64,000 bases of DNA from Ophioceras dolichostomum (GCA_003049485.1 PYST01000150.1:28451-92450); one strand, 5' to 3'; shown: positions 23,676 to 34,814, counted from the first letter of the stretch. Made by a program: numbers and translations. The notes: generated by a model not told the origin, from the sequence alone.

Positions 23676-25907
23676 TTAGTCGTCATCATTCTCGTCGTCC
23701 GTAGCCGTGTCCTCCTCCTCTACATCTCCCTCATCAATCTCGTCGAGCTCAGCCTCGGAGTCGTCCTCGACCGCACTCTCCAGGCCACCCAGCTCATCTC
23801 TGTCCCCATCGTCATCATCGCCATCTGGATCCTCTTCTCGACGCCGCTGCCGCTCCAGCTCCAGCTCCTCCAGCTCCTCCTTCTTGTCTAGCGCCGTGAT
23901 CGTCCGCCACTTCATGTAGTCGTCGCCGATCCACCGTTTGCTCACGGGCAGCTGGTAGGGGTCGAAGGGGAAGTACGGTTCCATCTGGAGCCCGTCCTCG
24001 TCGTAAGGGTCGCGGCACGAGTCACGAAGCGCACCCCCCGTGGAGTAGTCCCCGGAGACGAACTGGGCCAGGTGCACGCGCTTGTTGCTCTCCAGCAAAG
24101 GGTAGACGTAGAGGAACCTGAAATGGCGCGCCAGCCTCGCAAACTCGTGCACGATCTCGGGCGAGCACACCTTGAGCGGGTTGAACTTGCTGTGGATGAC
24201 GCGGCTGAGAGACTCTCTGAACCCTGGCAGCCAACCCAGGTCGTGGCCCAGGTACGAAGAGTTGTCGTCCCTGTCGACAATGTCGGGCGCCTCCGTGACT
24301 AGCTCCTTCCACCGGAAGCAGAAGATGTACAGCAGCGCCTGCACGAGCGAGTAGAGGTGTCGGTAGCGGCGCAGGTCCGGGCCTCGACATGAGTCTAGAT
24401 GGCTTCGCACCTGCATGTCGACGTGACGGCATAGCAGGCTGACAACATTGCCGACAATATCCGAGGTGACGTGGCCTCCCCTGGCAACGTAGCTGGCTAG
24501 GTATGCGACCGCGGACTGCCGCAGGGCCATGGGCCGATTCGACTCGAAGGCCATGTTGAACAGCGTACCGACAAAGAGGTCCATTAGCCCTGGGGAATAC
24601 TGGCTGAAGTGGAAGACTAGGAATTGTGTGTGACGCGACCTGTACGTTGGGAGGACCAGGTTGGCGAAGTCGGAGATCATGTCCTCCAGACATGCCCTTG
24701 CCTCATCCGAGTTCGGATCCGCGAACTTTGGCTTGTACAGATCGAATAGCGTGTCCATGATGGCGTCCATCTTCTCGATCGTCGCCGCGCCCGTCTCGAT
24801 TTTCATTGCTTCCGTGTCGTAGTCGCTGTCGTCGCTAGCGACGGACTCCGCATCGCTGTCATCATCCCCATCTTCGGCGTCGCCGTCCTTATTCGCGGCG
24901 CTTGGGACACCATCTTCGGCCTGCCCGTCCGCACGGCTCTTCTCGGCCTGCTTTCGGTTGATGTGGTTGACGATTTGCGATGTCAGTTCGTCGTCCATGT
25001 TCTCTAGGTCGAACTGCATCTGCACGTCGATTTTTACCAGCCGGTCGATGATCAGCTCCATGATATCGAGGGCCAGATCTGGCGCGTAGAGCCTGAGGCG
25101 CAAGAGGTTGTCGACGTATGTGGTGTGAGCCCTCTTCGGATCCTCCAGGTAGGGGAAGTGCTTGGCAAGGACGTTGCACAGCACGGGCCGGGCCGCGGGG
25201 AACAGTCTCAACATGTAGGCGAGCGCGCCATGGAGCCTCGTCCGGGCGGTCTCAGAGTCGACCTCAGGGTGATCGGGAATGTTCCATGTCGATGCGCGGT
25301 AGTCCTTGAACTTTTCTACAATCATTGACAGCACCATCTCCAGAGACGAGCCCTGCGTGCTGACGAGAGCAGCGAGGAACTGGGAATACACCTTGAAGAA
25401 GTGTTCGTCTCGGCCGAGCCAAGAGCACTTGAGGACGCTCTTGATGAGGTCTGCGCAGGACTTGTCGAGGAGTCGCGCATACGCCGAAAGAGCGACAACG
25501 TAGACGGAAAGCTCATGGGGCTTCAAGATGTCCTCTTCCTCGCCTGGCACCGGGGGCAGATACCTTTGGCGGTCATTTGAGAAGAGGGCCTTGAGGTTGT
25601 CATACCCCTCTCGATCCCCTCGGCTGCGATCGTCGAGCGCCGACTTAATTTCGCGCTTCGTCTCCTCGAGCGATCTGGTGCTGATATCGACCGTTGTGGT
25701 TAAGTCTAGGTCAAACGTGACATACTTGAGACGCTTTGATGGGCTTTCTTGTGGCGAGCTCTCTGAGTCGTTGCCCCGTTTCCTCTTCTCGAGGAGCGAG
25801 GTTGTCGTTCGTAGAATTGGCTTCTGGCTCGATGAAATCAGTGTCGTCGTCGGCGACGCAGAGTGCGAGAGCCCCTGCAGGGCAGCCGTAGTGGTAGAAG
25901 CCGTCAT
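23676..25907 (-). CDS. RRN3: RNA polymerase I-specific transcription initiation factor Rrn3
   Basis: A single uninterrupted exon of 743 residues from the first ATG (MTASTTTAA). A Ser/Lys-rich N-terminus carries a basic nuclear-localisation-like patch (KRKRGND...SPSKRLKYV). The HEAT-like Rrn3 body follows (LSVYVVALSAYARLLD, LKCSWLGRDEHFFKVYSQFL, DLALDIMELIIDRLVKID, VGTLFNMAFESNRP, QSAVAYLASYVARG). Two acidic tracts interrupt it: one near residues 330-365 and one at the extreme C-terminus (about 690-743, Asp/Glu-rich). Rrn3/TIF-IA binds RNA polymerase I through Rpa43/Rpa190 and the core factor, making the enzyme initiation-competent at rDNA promoters; its activity is tied to growth and TOR signalling. 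Length and motif order fit the family. It is transcribed in the same direction as Hap3 but separated from it by about 1.2 kb. Confidence 0.95.
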   Translation of the reverse strand: MTASTTTAALQGLSHSASPTTTLISSSQKPILRTTTSLLEKRKRGNDSESSPQESPSKRLKYVTFDLDLTTTVDISTRSLEETKREIKSALDDRSRGDREGYDNLKALFSNDRQRYLPPVPGEEEDILKPHELSVYVVALSAYARLLDKSCADLIKSVLKCSWLGRDEHFFKVYSQFLAALVSTQGSSLEMVLSMIVEKFKDYRASTWNIPDHPEVDSETARTRLHGALAYMLRLFPAARPVLCNVLAKHFPYLEDPKRAHTTYVDNLLRLRLYAPDLALDIMELIIDRLVKIDVQMQFDLENMDDELTSQIVNHINRKQAEKSRADGQAEDGVPSAANKDGDAEDGDDDSDAESVASDDSDYDTEAMKIETGAATIEKMDAIMDTLFDLYKPKFADPNSDEARACLEDMISDFANLVLPTYRSRHTQFLVFHFSQYSPGLMDLFVGTLFNMAFESNRPMALRQSAVAYLASYVARGGHVTSDIVGNVVSLLCRHVDMQVRSHLDSCRGPDLRRYRHLYSLVQALLYIFCFRWKELVTEAPDIVDRDDNSSYLGHDLGWLPGFRESLSRVIHSKFNPLKVCSPEIVHEFARLARHFRFLYVYPLLESNKRVHLAQFVSGDYSTGGALRDSCRDPYDEDGLQMEPYFPFDPYQLPVSKRWIGDDYMKWRTITALDKKEELEELELERQRRREEDPDGDDDDGDRDELGGLESAVEDDSEAELDEIDEGDVEEEDTATDDENDDD

Positions 25908-27132
25908 TGCCTCCGGTGAGAGCGGTGGACTGGTCGGTTGTTGCAGTTGTTGACGAGCAGTCCGTCGGTCGCGTGAGGTGGAAGAACTTTTTGGATCCTT
26001 GGGCGGGTCGACCAGGCGGCGGGCCTAGAAGGGTATATTGTGGTCCTGGAACTTGTCAAAAACCACAGCTGTAACGGCCTGTCGGAGCATATTGAGATAC
26101 ATGAATTATCGACAAGTATCAAGACGATGTGCCCAACTTAGTCACGAAGCAGGGCGCCGTACCACCGGGTCGTGCTCTGGAAATCTGGGAGACGGATGGC
26201 TCAGGATGATTCGAAATGGTCCAGGGATTTTTCTGCCGGGTGGAGGGGTTCCGGATTGGTCCGTGCGTTCGAAAGTTTTTGAATGTGGGGATTGTGGGGA
26301 AGGGGCTTGAGTGCGGCTGGCATCAAAAGAGGTTGACAATGTTGATGACCCAAACGATGTCAACCTGACAGAACAATATTGGGGCATAAGTCGAGAACGG
26401 ATTCAAGAATACTTCGGTTTGTAAGCAGGCAGCGTCTCAAAAGTCTGTGGAAAGTTTATGGCCAATCCGTGCAGTGTGAGACTCAAGCGTAACGCTCATT
26501 GCTCGAGGCGGCCACCCAGTAAGCTTCTTGCTGTACCGCTAGCCAGCCGTAGCTGTTGACCCTGGGACCCTTCGCGGAGAGTCGAAATCAATGCGAATGG
26601 ATTTTTTTGGGGTGCTCGGAGCTGAAGACAATAGAACTAATAACCAAACTAATAAAAGGCAGCTAACTGTCGAACAACCTAACCAGGAGGAAACGTCGCC
26701 CAGGACCGCTCCCGGGACGCACGCGGTGAAGCGAAGGAAGCAAACCTTCAGGGGGAATCTATGGAATATCAAAAGTCGAAAGCAAATCCGAGCAGGGCCA
26801 TCCATTCCATCCGACACACAATTTTCTTCTCTCGTGTTCCACTCCGTACCACCTTTCCGATAGCATGTACACACAAAGAAATAGGGAGAAGAAAACAGAA
26901 GTAAGGGTAGGGGGAAAGCCAAATGTTCGAGGGCGGGAGACCATTCAGGCCTCCCCGCCTCGATGATATCTCACAACCGAAATCCCCAGTAGACAGACCC
27001 CACCCGAGAAAGGACGAGTGCGCGCTGCATCGCCCCTGTTGTCAGTTGATCCAGGGATGCTACGCACGACCTTATTCGCCTAGACATTCTCTGTACAGGG
27101 TCCGGCCCCAAAAACTAGTCCACCCAGGTCCC
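25908..27132. other. intergenic: Rrn3 promoter and Hap3 3' region
   Basis: It contains the upstream region of Rrn3 (from 25908) and the 3' untranslated region of Hap3 (up to 27132). An open frame at 26539-26922 (-) has hydrophobic stretches but no motif. I do not support a gene here. Confidence 0.5.
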
Positions 27133-28621
27133 TTAGTACTCGGCAGGAGCTGCGCCGTTGTGGCTGCTCTGGGCATTGTACAAATACGAAGAGGCGTCAC
27201 CGGAAGCTTCACCCTGTTGCGGCGCGAGCTCGCCGCCGGCTGGGAACGTCGTCGTCGAAGGGTTGGCGCCAGATGCGCCCGGCTGAGCACCATAGCCCTG
27301 GCTGTCAGGCCTGGCCTGCTGGTTCTCGCCGCGCGTGGACTGGGATTGCTGCTAGAATTTTGGTCAGTTTGGATCAAAGGCATGAAGGTGTAAATCAAAC
27401 ATAAGGCGAAAGGACCGTCGTTGCAGAGATGGGGCTGGTGAATTCATTGCACTCGAAGCAGCAAAGAACCTAGCGTGTAGGAGGGAAATGGTGGGAGGAG
27501 GTGGGTGGGATGACCGAGGTACGCCAAAGACAAACGTTGTGCTACACACCTCTCGATATTTGGCCAGGTAGATCTTGAGGGCCTCGGCGTAGTTCTCAAA
27601 GCCCAAAGAGGTCATAGCGAAGAGGATGTCTTCGCCATTGACGGTTTTCCGCTTCTCCTGATGACATTTCTCGGAGGCTGCGTGTGATAGGTCAGAAATT
27701 CCGCTTTGCAAGCCACGATCTGAGCGGTGCGCCGCAAGAGCGCGCTTGTCGCGTCTCCCGCCACTCGATCGAGCCGACGGGGGAAATAAAACATAGGACA
27801 ACAGACAACAAACTCACCTTCACTGGTGATGAACGATATGAACTCGCTCACACATTCCTGCATACACTCCTTAGCCTCCTTTGCGATCTTGGCGTTGTCG
27901 GGAAGAGCATTCTTCATGATCCGGGCGACTGGCGCGAAGTTGCGAATATTAGCATCGTAGACATCGTGCTTGTCCGCCTTGGACGAGGTCGAAGCGCGGG
28001 GCGCCTCGGGCGACCTGCTGGAGGACGAGTCGTGGGACATGAGAGGCAGGAGAAGCGGCGGGGGTCGACGGTGGCGGCAATGATATATGCAGCGCGGCAG
28101 CAGCAGCAGCAGCAGCAGCTAGCTAGCTAGCTCAGATGTGATGTGATTTGCCCAGTCGTTGTCGTCGTCGCCAAAGCAGCCAACCAGGTCAACCAGTCAA
28201 GCAGAGGGGATGGGACCAGACTGGGGCTCTCTCTCTCTCGCTCTCTCATTCTCTCTCGTTCTCGCCATGCAGGCTCGGCGAAACAGAGTGGACGATGAGA
28301 TTGGCGCAAGTGGGCGCCGTGCATGGCGAACCATGGCCGGCCAGAACCGGAGACCCAAGGTCCCGGTGACGGTCGGTAGAGCAAAGGCATCAGGGTCAAG
28401 GGGGAACGAAAGGGGGGCAAAAGGGGGCAAGTGGTGAGCCACCGCGCGAAAGACAACATACCATTGGCTATTGGTAACCACCTGTCCTGCTCTTTAACCT
28501 CGAACTCATAAGTGAGCCCGGCCGAGTGTGGGTCTTGAGGATCATTCATTTGTTGTGTTTCCTCGTCGGGTGACGGTGCACCTTCGACCTCCTTTGGATT
28601 GGATTGGGGGGAGTCCGACAT
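27133..28621 (-). CDS. HAP3: CCAAT-binding complex subunit Hap3 / NF-YB, four exons
   Basis: Exons are 28621-28462, 27928-27818, 27677-27550 and 27351-27133; phases close to 205 residues. Donors are GTATGT, GTGAGT and GTGTGT. Acceptor 4 could be TAG (used here) or the CAG three bases on. Residues about 43-133 are the NF-YB histone-fold core: EQDRWLPIAN, VARIMKNALPDNAKIAKEAK, CVSEFISFITSEASEKC, KRKTVNGEDILFAMTSLGFENY. The N-terminus is acidic and polar; the C-terminal 70 residues are Gln/Gly/Ser-rich and disordered. With Hap2 and Hap5 it forms the CCAAT-binding complex, which in fungi also works with the bZIP HapX in iron regulation and with redox signals; Cys residues in the core are present. 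Intron 1 is 533 nt, much longer than introns 2 (140) and 3 (198), and contains a coding-like in-frame alternative start at 28040. Confidence 0.94.
27929..28040 (-). CDS. possible alternative first exon of Hap3 (inside intron 1)
   Basis: From ATG at 28040 an open frame (MSHDSSSSRSPEAPRAST...) runs 37 codons and enters exon 2 of Hap3 in the correct frame without splicing. Third codon positions are almost all G or C, more so than in the annotated exon 1. If a transcript starts within intron 1, it would make a Hap3 variant that replaces the acidic N-terminus and the conserved EQDRWLPIAN segment with a Ser/Pro-rich one. The canonical acceptor and a CTAAT branch-like site overlap this frame, so it may also be only intron sequence. 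Needs transcript evidence. Confidence 0.35.
28098..28132. repeat. (CAG)n followed by (AGCT)n in Hap3 intron 1
   Basis: Seven CAG units run into four AGCT units. The tract lies inside Hap3 intron 1, about 60 bases upstream of the possible alternative ATG, and would be CTG/AGCT in the sense strand. It is prone to length variation. Confidence 0.85.
28463..28607 (-). promoter_or_regulatory. cluster of CCAAT pentamers within Hap3 exon 1
   Basis: Four CCAAT words occur on the minus (sense) strand at 28463-28467, 28470-28474, 28598-28602 and 28603-28607, and a fifth lies in intron 1 near 28300. The pair at 28463-28474 is created by the codons for P-I-A-N at the exon 1 donor. CCAAT is the binding site of the complex Hap3 belongs to. 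Binding is not shown; the words may be coincidental coding sequence. Confidence 0.3.
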
Positions 28622-29078
28622 ATTTGGCTACCTGCAGCGGGAGCGGGCTTCTTGTAAATTCCTTGGACTGCCAACTCGCACAGGAAGATGGGGATGAGGT
28701 GTCTCTGACACGTTGCAAGGGTTGTAAGCCTTGCCGGACGATTTTTGGATTTTGCGGGGAGGGGGGGAGGCAACCCTGTCCTGGCCTGCCTGGCCTGCAG
28801 CTTGCTCTGCGTCAATCGTGCGTTGCGTGCCTTTCTCTCGCGTCGTTGTCTGCCAGGGGGGTTATTTTTACGGAATACCGCCTCACTGCCCGACGATGCG
28901 ACTGCCTGCTGCCAGGTGCCAGCAAGACGCAGAGTCGCAAAGACGCAAAGATGCAGGATACAGGACGCAGGACGCAAAGACGGACTAGGCAGGCCCTATT
29001 TTGCCTTGACGCTTGCTTGATACTTGATGCGGGCAAGGCGTATGCGGGAATGTGGGAAGGCTCCAAGGAGAAGGGGGC

Positions 29079-29160
29079 GTGTGTGGTGTGTACTTGTGGA
29101 TGTGTATATATGTGTGTGTATGTGTATATGTACGTGCGTGTGCGTGTGCGTGTGCGTGTG
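29079..29160. repeat. GT-rich microsatellite
   Basis: Alternating purine-pyrimidine repeat of GTGTGT, GTATATG and GTGCGT units over about 80 bases. It is potentially Z-DNA-forming. No gene crosses it. Confidence 0.8.
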
Positions 29161-30095
29161 GGCGGGCGTGCTGTGGCTCGAGTGATGCTGGCTTGCCGCC
29201 TGCGCTGGTTGCTTCCACTTACTTGTTTGCTTGCTGGACTGGCTGCTCTGGCTGGCTGTGAGCGGGTTCCACACTGCGGAGAAGAGTGGGATGGCTAGCT
29301 TGGTTTGGGGCGCTCCTGGTCGGCAGCTGCCACTTGAATGTGGGAAAGCGTCGAGTACGTCTCTCTCAAGCTACCGCCTTGAGATACCTCTAGACAGGTA
29401 CCTGGGTTGGGAGGTAGGTGGGCAGGTAAGGTCGATAGTACTCTCTTGCTCAAAGAAAGGATCTCGATGCCCGATCGCCTCGCTGCAGGGTTGGCCTGTC
29501 TCCCCTGCCGTCTGTCTCGTCTTGTCTCGTCCTGCCAACACGCTGGCTGGTCAGCCGCTGCCGCCTGGAATCGATGCTATGGCCCAGGGCGTCCGCCCCG
29601 GCGAGCGAGCGCGGGGGTAGAAGAGGGGACCACAGGCTTGCCGTTCCCGTCGCCGTCTGCTGTGTGCTGCCAGCAGCTCGGGGGCACGCAGGTTACACCA
29701 GAGGAGAACTGTAACTCGGGCTGGTTGGCTACCTACAGGTGGGCAGTGGGCAGTGTGCGGTGGGCAGTGGGAAGGCAGGGTAAGGTAGCAGAGCACGTCT
29801 TGTCTTGCTTCCCAATCGCGGATGGGCCGGTTGCGGAGGATTGGCTGTGATTCCACCGACACTATCCTGTGTGGCCTGCCTCGTGGAGAATCTGCAAAGT
29901 CGCGTCAGAAAAGGGAAAAAGAGAAAGGTAAAAAGCTAAAGAGAAAATGGTCCTTTTTTGCCCAACTATGCAGCCCAGCAGCACCATGAATGAAGCCGAG
30001 CCGCGGTGCCCAAAATCAGCGTGCATTGCTGGCTGTTTGCTGTTTGCTGCGGCGCAAACCAGAGCGGGACAACGAGGGAACAACAACAAAGCCAC

Positions 30096-30119
30096 CACAC
30101 ACACCACACACACCACACA
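30096..30119. repeat. CA-rich microsatellite
   Basis: Three imperfect repeats of CACACACAC separated by CA-rich spacers. A simple tract in the gene-poor region. Confidence 0.8.
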
Positions 30120-33100
30120 GGGCGGGCCACCACAGCTCCTAATGCTCGTCTTCCTCCTCCTTCTCCTCTCCTCCTCTCATCTTCCAGCTGCTCCACCCCG
30201 GGCGCGTCTGGGTGCGCATGCGCAAAAAAAGCTTTGAGCTGGTCGCTCACGTTCCCTCTACTCACCTGTTCCGTCTTTTGCTTAGATTTGCCGATTTTTC
30301 GCCTTGGACTTGAGCTGCAAGGACATTCGTAGGTGCATGGAGGCTGCAAGAACGTGGGGTTTTGCGCGCAAGGTTGGGAGAAGGAAAATGGGACGAGAAC
30401 AGAAAGGTGCGGGAAGAAGCGGGTCAGGTTTTGCGGTCAACAGCCAAATTGAACTAGAAACCCCCCAGACCGCCGCACATTTCAATCTCACATCCAAAGC
30501 AACAGCACTTGTGGTGGACCTTGGCTGCTAGGGAACAGGCTTGGGATTGAACCTGGACCTGGACGGGCGCCGCTCACAACCTCGTCGATGTGAAGAGGTG
30601 CATACGAGCGGTTGGGTGTCCGTTTAGAAAAGTGACCTCGTAAAGCTCCGGATGTCAATGTGCCGATACTTTTCGGTCCCGCCATTCAGCGTGTGAGAGA
30701 GCCATATTTCGAAGTAGCGGTGCGATCTCGGCTCAAGAGCTCGAAGTACCACATCTTCCAACCTTGATGGCTCCACACCCCCCACCTCCTGCCATTCGTG
30801 AGCTTCAGTTCTCATCATCACTCATTGATGCTGCTCCTCTCACACCCTCCTCAATATTCGACCTCATATGATGAGTCTCGGGAAGGGGACAAGTGAAAGT
30901 ACCGGACAGCATAGTCATTACCTTACTTGTGCTAGACTGTCCGGCATCTCGCATCCTTTTCCAGGTCCGTCTTTCACACAGGCACAGGTTGTCGTCATGC
31001 GAGCATCACCGGGCGGTCAAGCAGCCAAGGGTCACATACGCCAAAGGTCCGCCGTGACGCAAGAGTTCGCAAAACCTCCGATGAGGCGGTCAAGGAAAAT
31101 AGCAGCAGCAGAAGCATTAGCATCCAACAAGGGAACAGATCCATGGCATTGAGAAGCTTGGAAATCAGTTCGTCCTGGGCCACATCGCCGCAGAAGCCAA
31201 AAAAACGAACGCCATGTTAGGTGTCGATTTTGTTGTCACTCCAGCTGGTCAGGCCGGCATATGGGACATCGTCCATCAAAGAGGGTTTGTCCCAAGAACA
31301 AGGGGAACCCGTCGCTTGTTGGAGGGTCAGGACGAGGAGTGATTTGACAATTGCTGTTCTCGCAGTCCCGAAAGCTGACAGGCACGGTGGGACACACACA
31401 CACACAGACACACATACACGCCCTCCTCATGCTCGCGCCGCACGGGATGAAGAAAGCGAGCAATAGAAAAGAAAAAAAAAGGGCTGATGGGAGCAGAGGA
31501 GCCTAACAGCTCATGAGACATTACGGGATGAGATGACTGGTCGACGATTGATGCCCAGCCAGTAGGGCTAGCTTTCCCCTCAATTGCCGCCTTGGGAACC
31601 AATGGAAAAATTACTGAGGCTTCGCTGACTTTGATTGGCAGATTTTCGATCGAATTATGTTGCCAGCAATCAAATGCTACCTGGTGTTTTTCAGCCTATG
31701 CCTGCAAAGAATAGAGAACACGCCAGTCAGTCGCAGGAAGATGGATCGGGCATCACCAATGAACTGCTGCAGACTGCGGACGAAGCGGCCCTTCAGCAGA
31801 GCAGCGGGCCACCCGCAGCTTGTCCTGGTCATAACACGCAGCAACACCCTGCACGAGCGATGTCCCAATATCAACATGTTCATAGAGACGGCTCAGAGTT
31901 ATGGCATGTAGCCAAGTTCGGTCATGATCAGCCGGAAGAGGTCTTCCCTCGACGAACAGGCGATGAGGCATTTCCTCTACCAACGCGGGACGAGACGGGA
32001 GGGGAGTGTCGAGAGGGGGGCGGGGGAAGGGGAGGGGAGAAGCAACCATACCCACCAGCTGTGATACCACCACTCCATTCCAGTTCCGAAAGCATGCAGC
32101 TCCTGCTGTGTTGTGATTTTCGAGCGATAGTCGACCCCATAACCCTGCAAAGACAGACAGCCTCTTGCGATTGCCATTTCAGGGTTGGCTCCCACGACAG
32201 CTTACACCCCATCGGCCACGCCGCTGCCTGCAGTCAGTCTTGAAAGATCTCTCCAGTTAAGGCCTATACTGCTCTCTCCTACCTTATCCTATCCTGCCCC
32301 CCTCCCCCCTTTGCCCACTCCGCCGCCTCATCTTCGTTACGCCAAAAGCGGCAGTTGTGCCCCCCAGATGGAATCTAGTACGTCTGCCACGTCCGGTGCA
32401 TCTGAACACAGAGACACCATCCGCGACACGACACGAGGGTAAGTCTGATACCGGCGTGGCAGCGAAGTGATGTAGCCATTGATGCGACGAATAAGAGAAG
32501 AGATTGGGGACGCAGACACAAGAAACAGAAAAAAAGCAAGAAGACCACGACAGTTTCTGGGTGACACAAAAGAGCACAGCCATACTGGCAACCAGTCATC
32601 AACTTCGCTACCACCTACCTCTCAGTTTGCTGAATACCCACTCACCCTTCAGCCAACGCATCACGACTAGACCGGGAACCCGGGTACAAGGCCTCCGGTA
32701 TCCTATCTGGTATCAAGGCCGGGCAAGGAAAGGATGAGGGGCCCCTTCATTAGCAACTTGTGCGTCTCTAACACGTCTCGACGAGCACAGCTTGATCATT
32801 GCTCCGCCCGTCCAAATTCCCCTTTGATATCAGGATAGGCAAACTGGATTCCATCAATTTCGCAGCTGAGGTTGCACAACCACTTGAAATCTTTCCCATT
32901 TCCGCCCGCTAGCTAGAGAACGCCTAATCCAGTTGAGGCGGGATCCTTCAGCCTATAGGACGGGGTAGTCCGTGCTGGGAGTTCTCATGGCTGGAAACCT
33001 CCGTCCGTTCTTCGGAGCCACTCAGAATATTCCAGAGCCCAACAGCCTCACTGAAGCGGGAAGGTGACTGAAGCGTCCTGAGGCGGACATGACAGGTAGG

Positions 33101-33659
33101 TCTGCAGCCGGTTGGGCAGCGAGGCGCTCTTACCGCCAGGCTGCCATCCTCCCTCCTTCCTCCTTCCACCCACACCAAAGCATGGGGCTAAGGGTTGAAA
33201 AGATTAAAGAGTTGTACAACGCATCAAACACCACCAATACCCCCGATGCCATCACTACGGCGGATGCTTCGGCCAAAGAGATGCAACATTTTCAACAAGT
33301 CTAGGCAGCCCTGTCGATGATGACCAGCTGCCCAGCCACGTCCACCCACTATTGTCGAGCAGAAAATGGCTGTGCGGTGCAGAGGTGGCGCATCATCATT
33401 CTAGACTTGAGAGAGGCCGATGCGATACCGATGTCCGCCTTAGTCCGTGGGTTGTCTCGGCGTACATTCGCCGGAGGGTGCACAAATTCCCGAAAGATGT
33501 GATGAAGTGTCTTTTCCAAGGCTGCTGATGCGTTGGCCCTCCCCTCCATCCTTCCCACGCATCCTCTCCGTGGCCCGGAAGCGACTGGCAAAGCCGTCCT
33601 TCGGGCTGCCAAAAGATTGCCTCGGGTATGGGATAGCAATGCGTCCCGTCCCGATATTT

Positions 33660-34483
33660 TTAAGACTGGACTATCTGAATATTATTCTTCTTCTGTTGAA
33701 AGCGATGATGCCCGAGCGTGAAAATTCCACGCGCAGCCAGTCAGTAAGTCAGTGAGCCATTGTGGCGGAAGCGCTCGTCGAGGCTGAGTGAGAGGGAGAG
33801 GGAGAAGCTAGGAGGGTAGAGTAGAGTGGTGACGTCGCCTTACCTTCCATTTCTCGAACTCATCCTCCTTACTCTTGTACTGCTTGACCAAGTCCTCGAG
33901 GACCTTCTTCAGCCCTTCCGCGTTGGTCTTGAGGGCCGGAACGACATCCTTGACAGTCCTCTCGACAAGCACGCCGTTGATCAAGCGGAAGCACTTGCGC
34001 TCCCCTGGGAGAGGCTCCAGCGTCTCCAGCACAAGCCTAAGTCCGAAGCGTGAGGGATCAGTCGGGGGAGCGGTGAGGGAATTTCTATTCTTTGCACTTC
34101 TCTTTTTCTCGCTCTCTCGGCAGGGCGGTGAGGCCGCCAATGTGCCAGCACCCAGCAGACAGCGATCCATATCGGGAGAACCCCCCGCGTTCATGAGTTC
34201 GATATCACATCTTCAGGAGGGGCCAAGGGGGTTAGGGAATGGGGGCTGAGATAAAAAAAATACGGTAACCAACTTGTGTTCTTCTGCCTCCTGCTCGACA
34301 TCGCCAATTTTTCGCGCGACTGTTTGTAGGGTTTCTTTATATGTTGTATACTGAGATTGGAGATCTTGAGGGGCAAAGCTGGTCTGTTAGAACACGTGGG
34401 GCAACACGATGGATAAGTAAGAACGATCTTGCTTCTGGCTCACCTTGCTGCCTCTTCGTGGAGCTCTGTTGTGTGGAAGCCAT
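33660..34483 (-). CDS. GIM4: prefoldin subunit 2 (Gim4), four exons
   Basis: Exons are 34483-34444, 34364-34274, 34036-33844 and 33692-33660. Introns of 79, 237 and 151 nt use donors GTGAGC, GTTGGT and GTAAGG; all phases close to 118 residues, the usual size of this subunit. Exon 2 begins after a CTCAAG acceptor, giving KRQQ-DLQSQYTTYKETLQ, the first coiled-coil helix. The beta-hairpin core is LETLEPLPGERKCFRLINGV and the second helix is VKDVVPALKTNAEGLKKVLE. The 11-codon last exon supplies KKNNIQIVQS. Prefoldin is a cytosolic hexamer that delivers unfolded actin and tubulin to the CCT chaperonin; subunit 2 is one of its beta-type subunits. It is divergent from CMC2 with 331 bp between the start codons. 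Identity is certain; the GTTGGT donor is unusual but is required by frame. Confidence 0.95.
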
Positions 34484-34814
34484 GGTAACGATGAAAACCG
34501 CAGAACTCGCGCCGAAAAGTTCATCTAAGAAGAGATGATGTGAAGTGCTGTGAACACCAAAAAGACTGATTCTCGAAGCACCGTTTGAGATGCCTAGAAG
34601 CCTGGAAATGGGCTACGGAGGGGCTGGCCCAAGCTCCTAGATTTTCGTGGTGGAGCTATCTCGGCTAGGGCCGAGGTCTGAAATTGTCGGACCACGCGAA
34701 GGTCGATTTGACTAGATCGCGACATCTTCCTGTCCGTCTCTCCGCGATTTGTCTAATGTTTCTACGACAGGCCACATTACAAATCCCCTGGAAACGTTTG
34801 CGCCTGGCCTCAAA
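34484..34814. promoter_or_regulatory. shared divergent promoter region of GIM4 and CMC2
   Basis: The 331 bases between the two ATGs must contain both promoters and both 5' leaders. I see no TATA-like element at a clear distance. No open frame of note is present. Shared control is inferred only from spacing. Confidence 0.5.

Larger units (their letters stand above)
28622..33659. other. 5-kb gene-poor region
   Basis: I could not assemble a supported gene. Short frames with some coding-like character exist. One at about 31753-31960 (-) contains ...DHDRTWLHAITLSRLYEHVD.... One at 30995-31183 (-) has a hydrophobic MLMLLLLLFSLTASS stretch. A good donor-like GTGAGT occurs on the minus strand near 30266. 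None has a recognisable domain or a consistent start-splice-stop series. Simple repeats include a GT-rich tract (about 29079-29160), a CA-rich tract (about 30096-30119) and TACC/TAGG words near 29395-29430. Confidence 0.45.

Noticed and set aside
29100..29165. Repeats considered as a CRISPR-like or other spaced array
   Set aside because: It is a continuous GT microsatellite in a eukaryotic genome with no spacers.
30535..30570. Possible tRNA B-box (GGTTCAATCCC on the minus strand)
   Set aside because: The flanking bases do not form a T-stem and no acceptor stem or A-box is found at the right distance.
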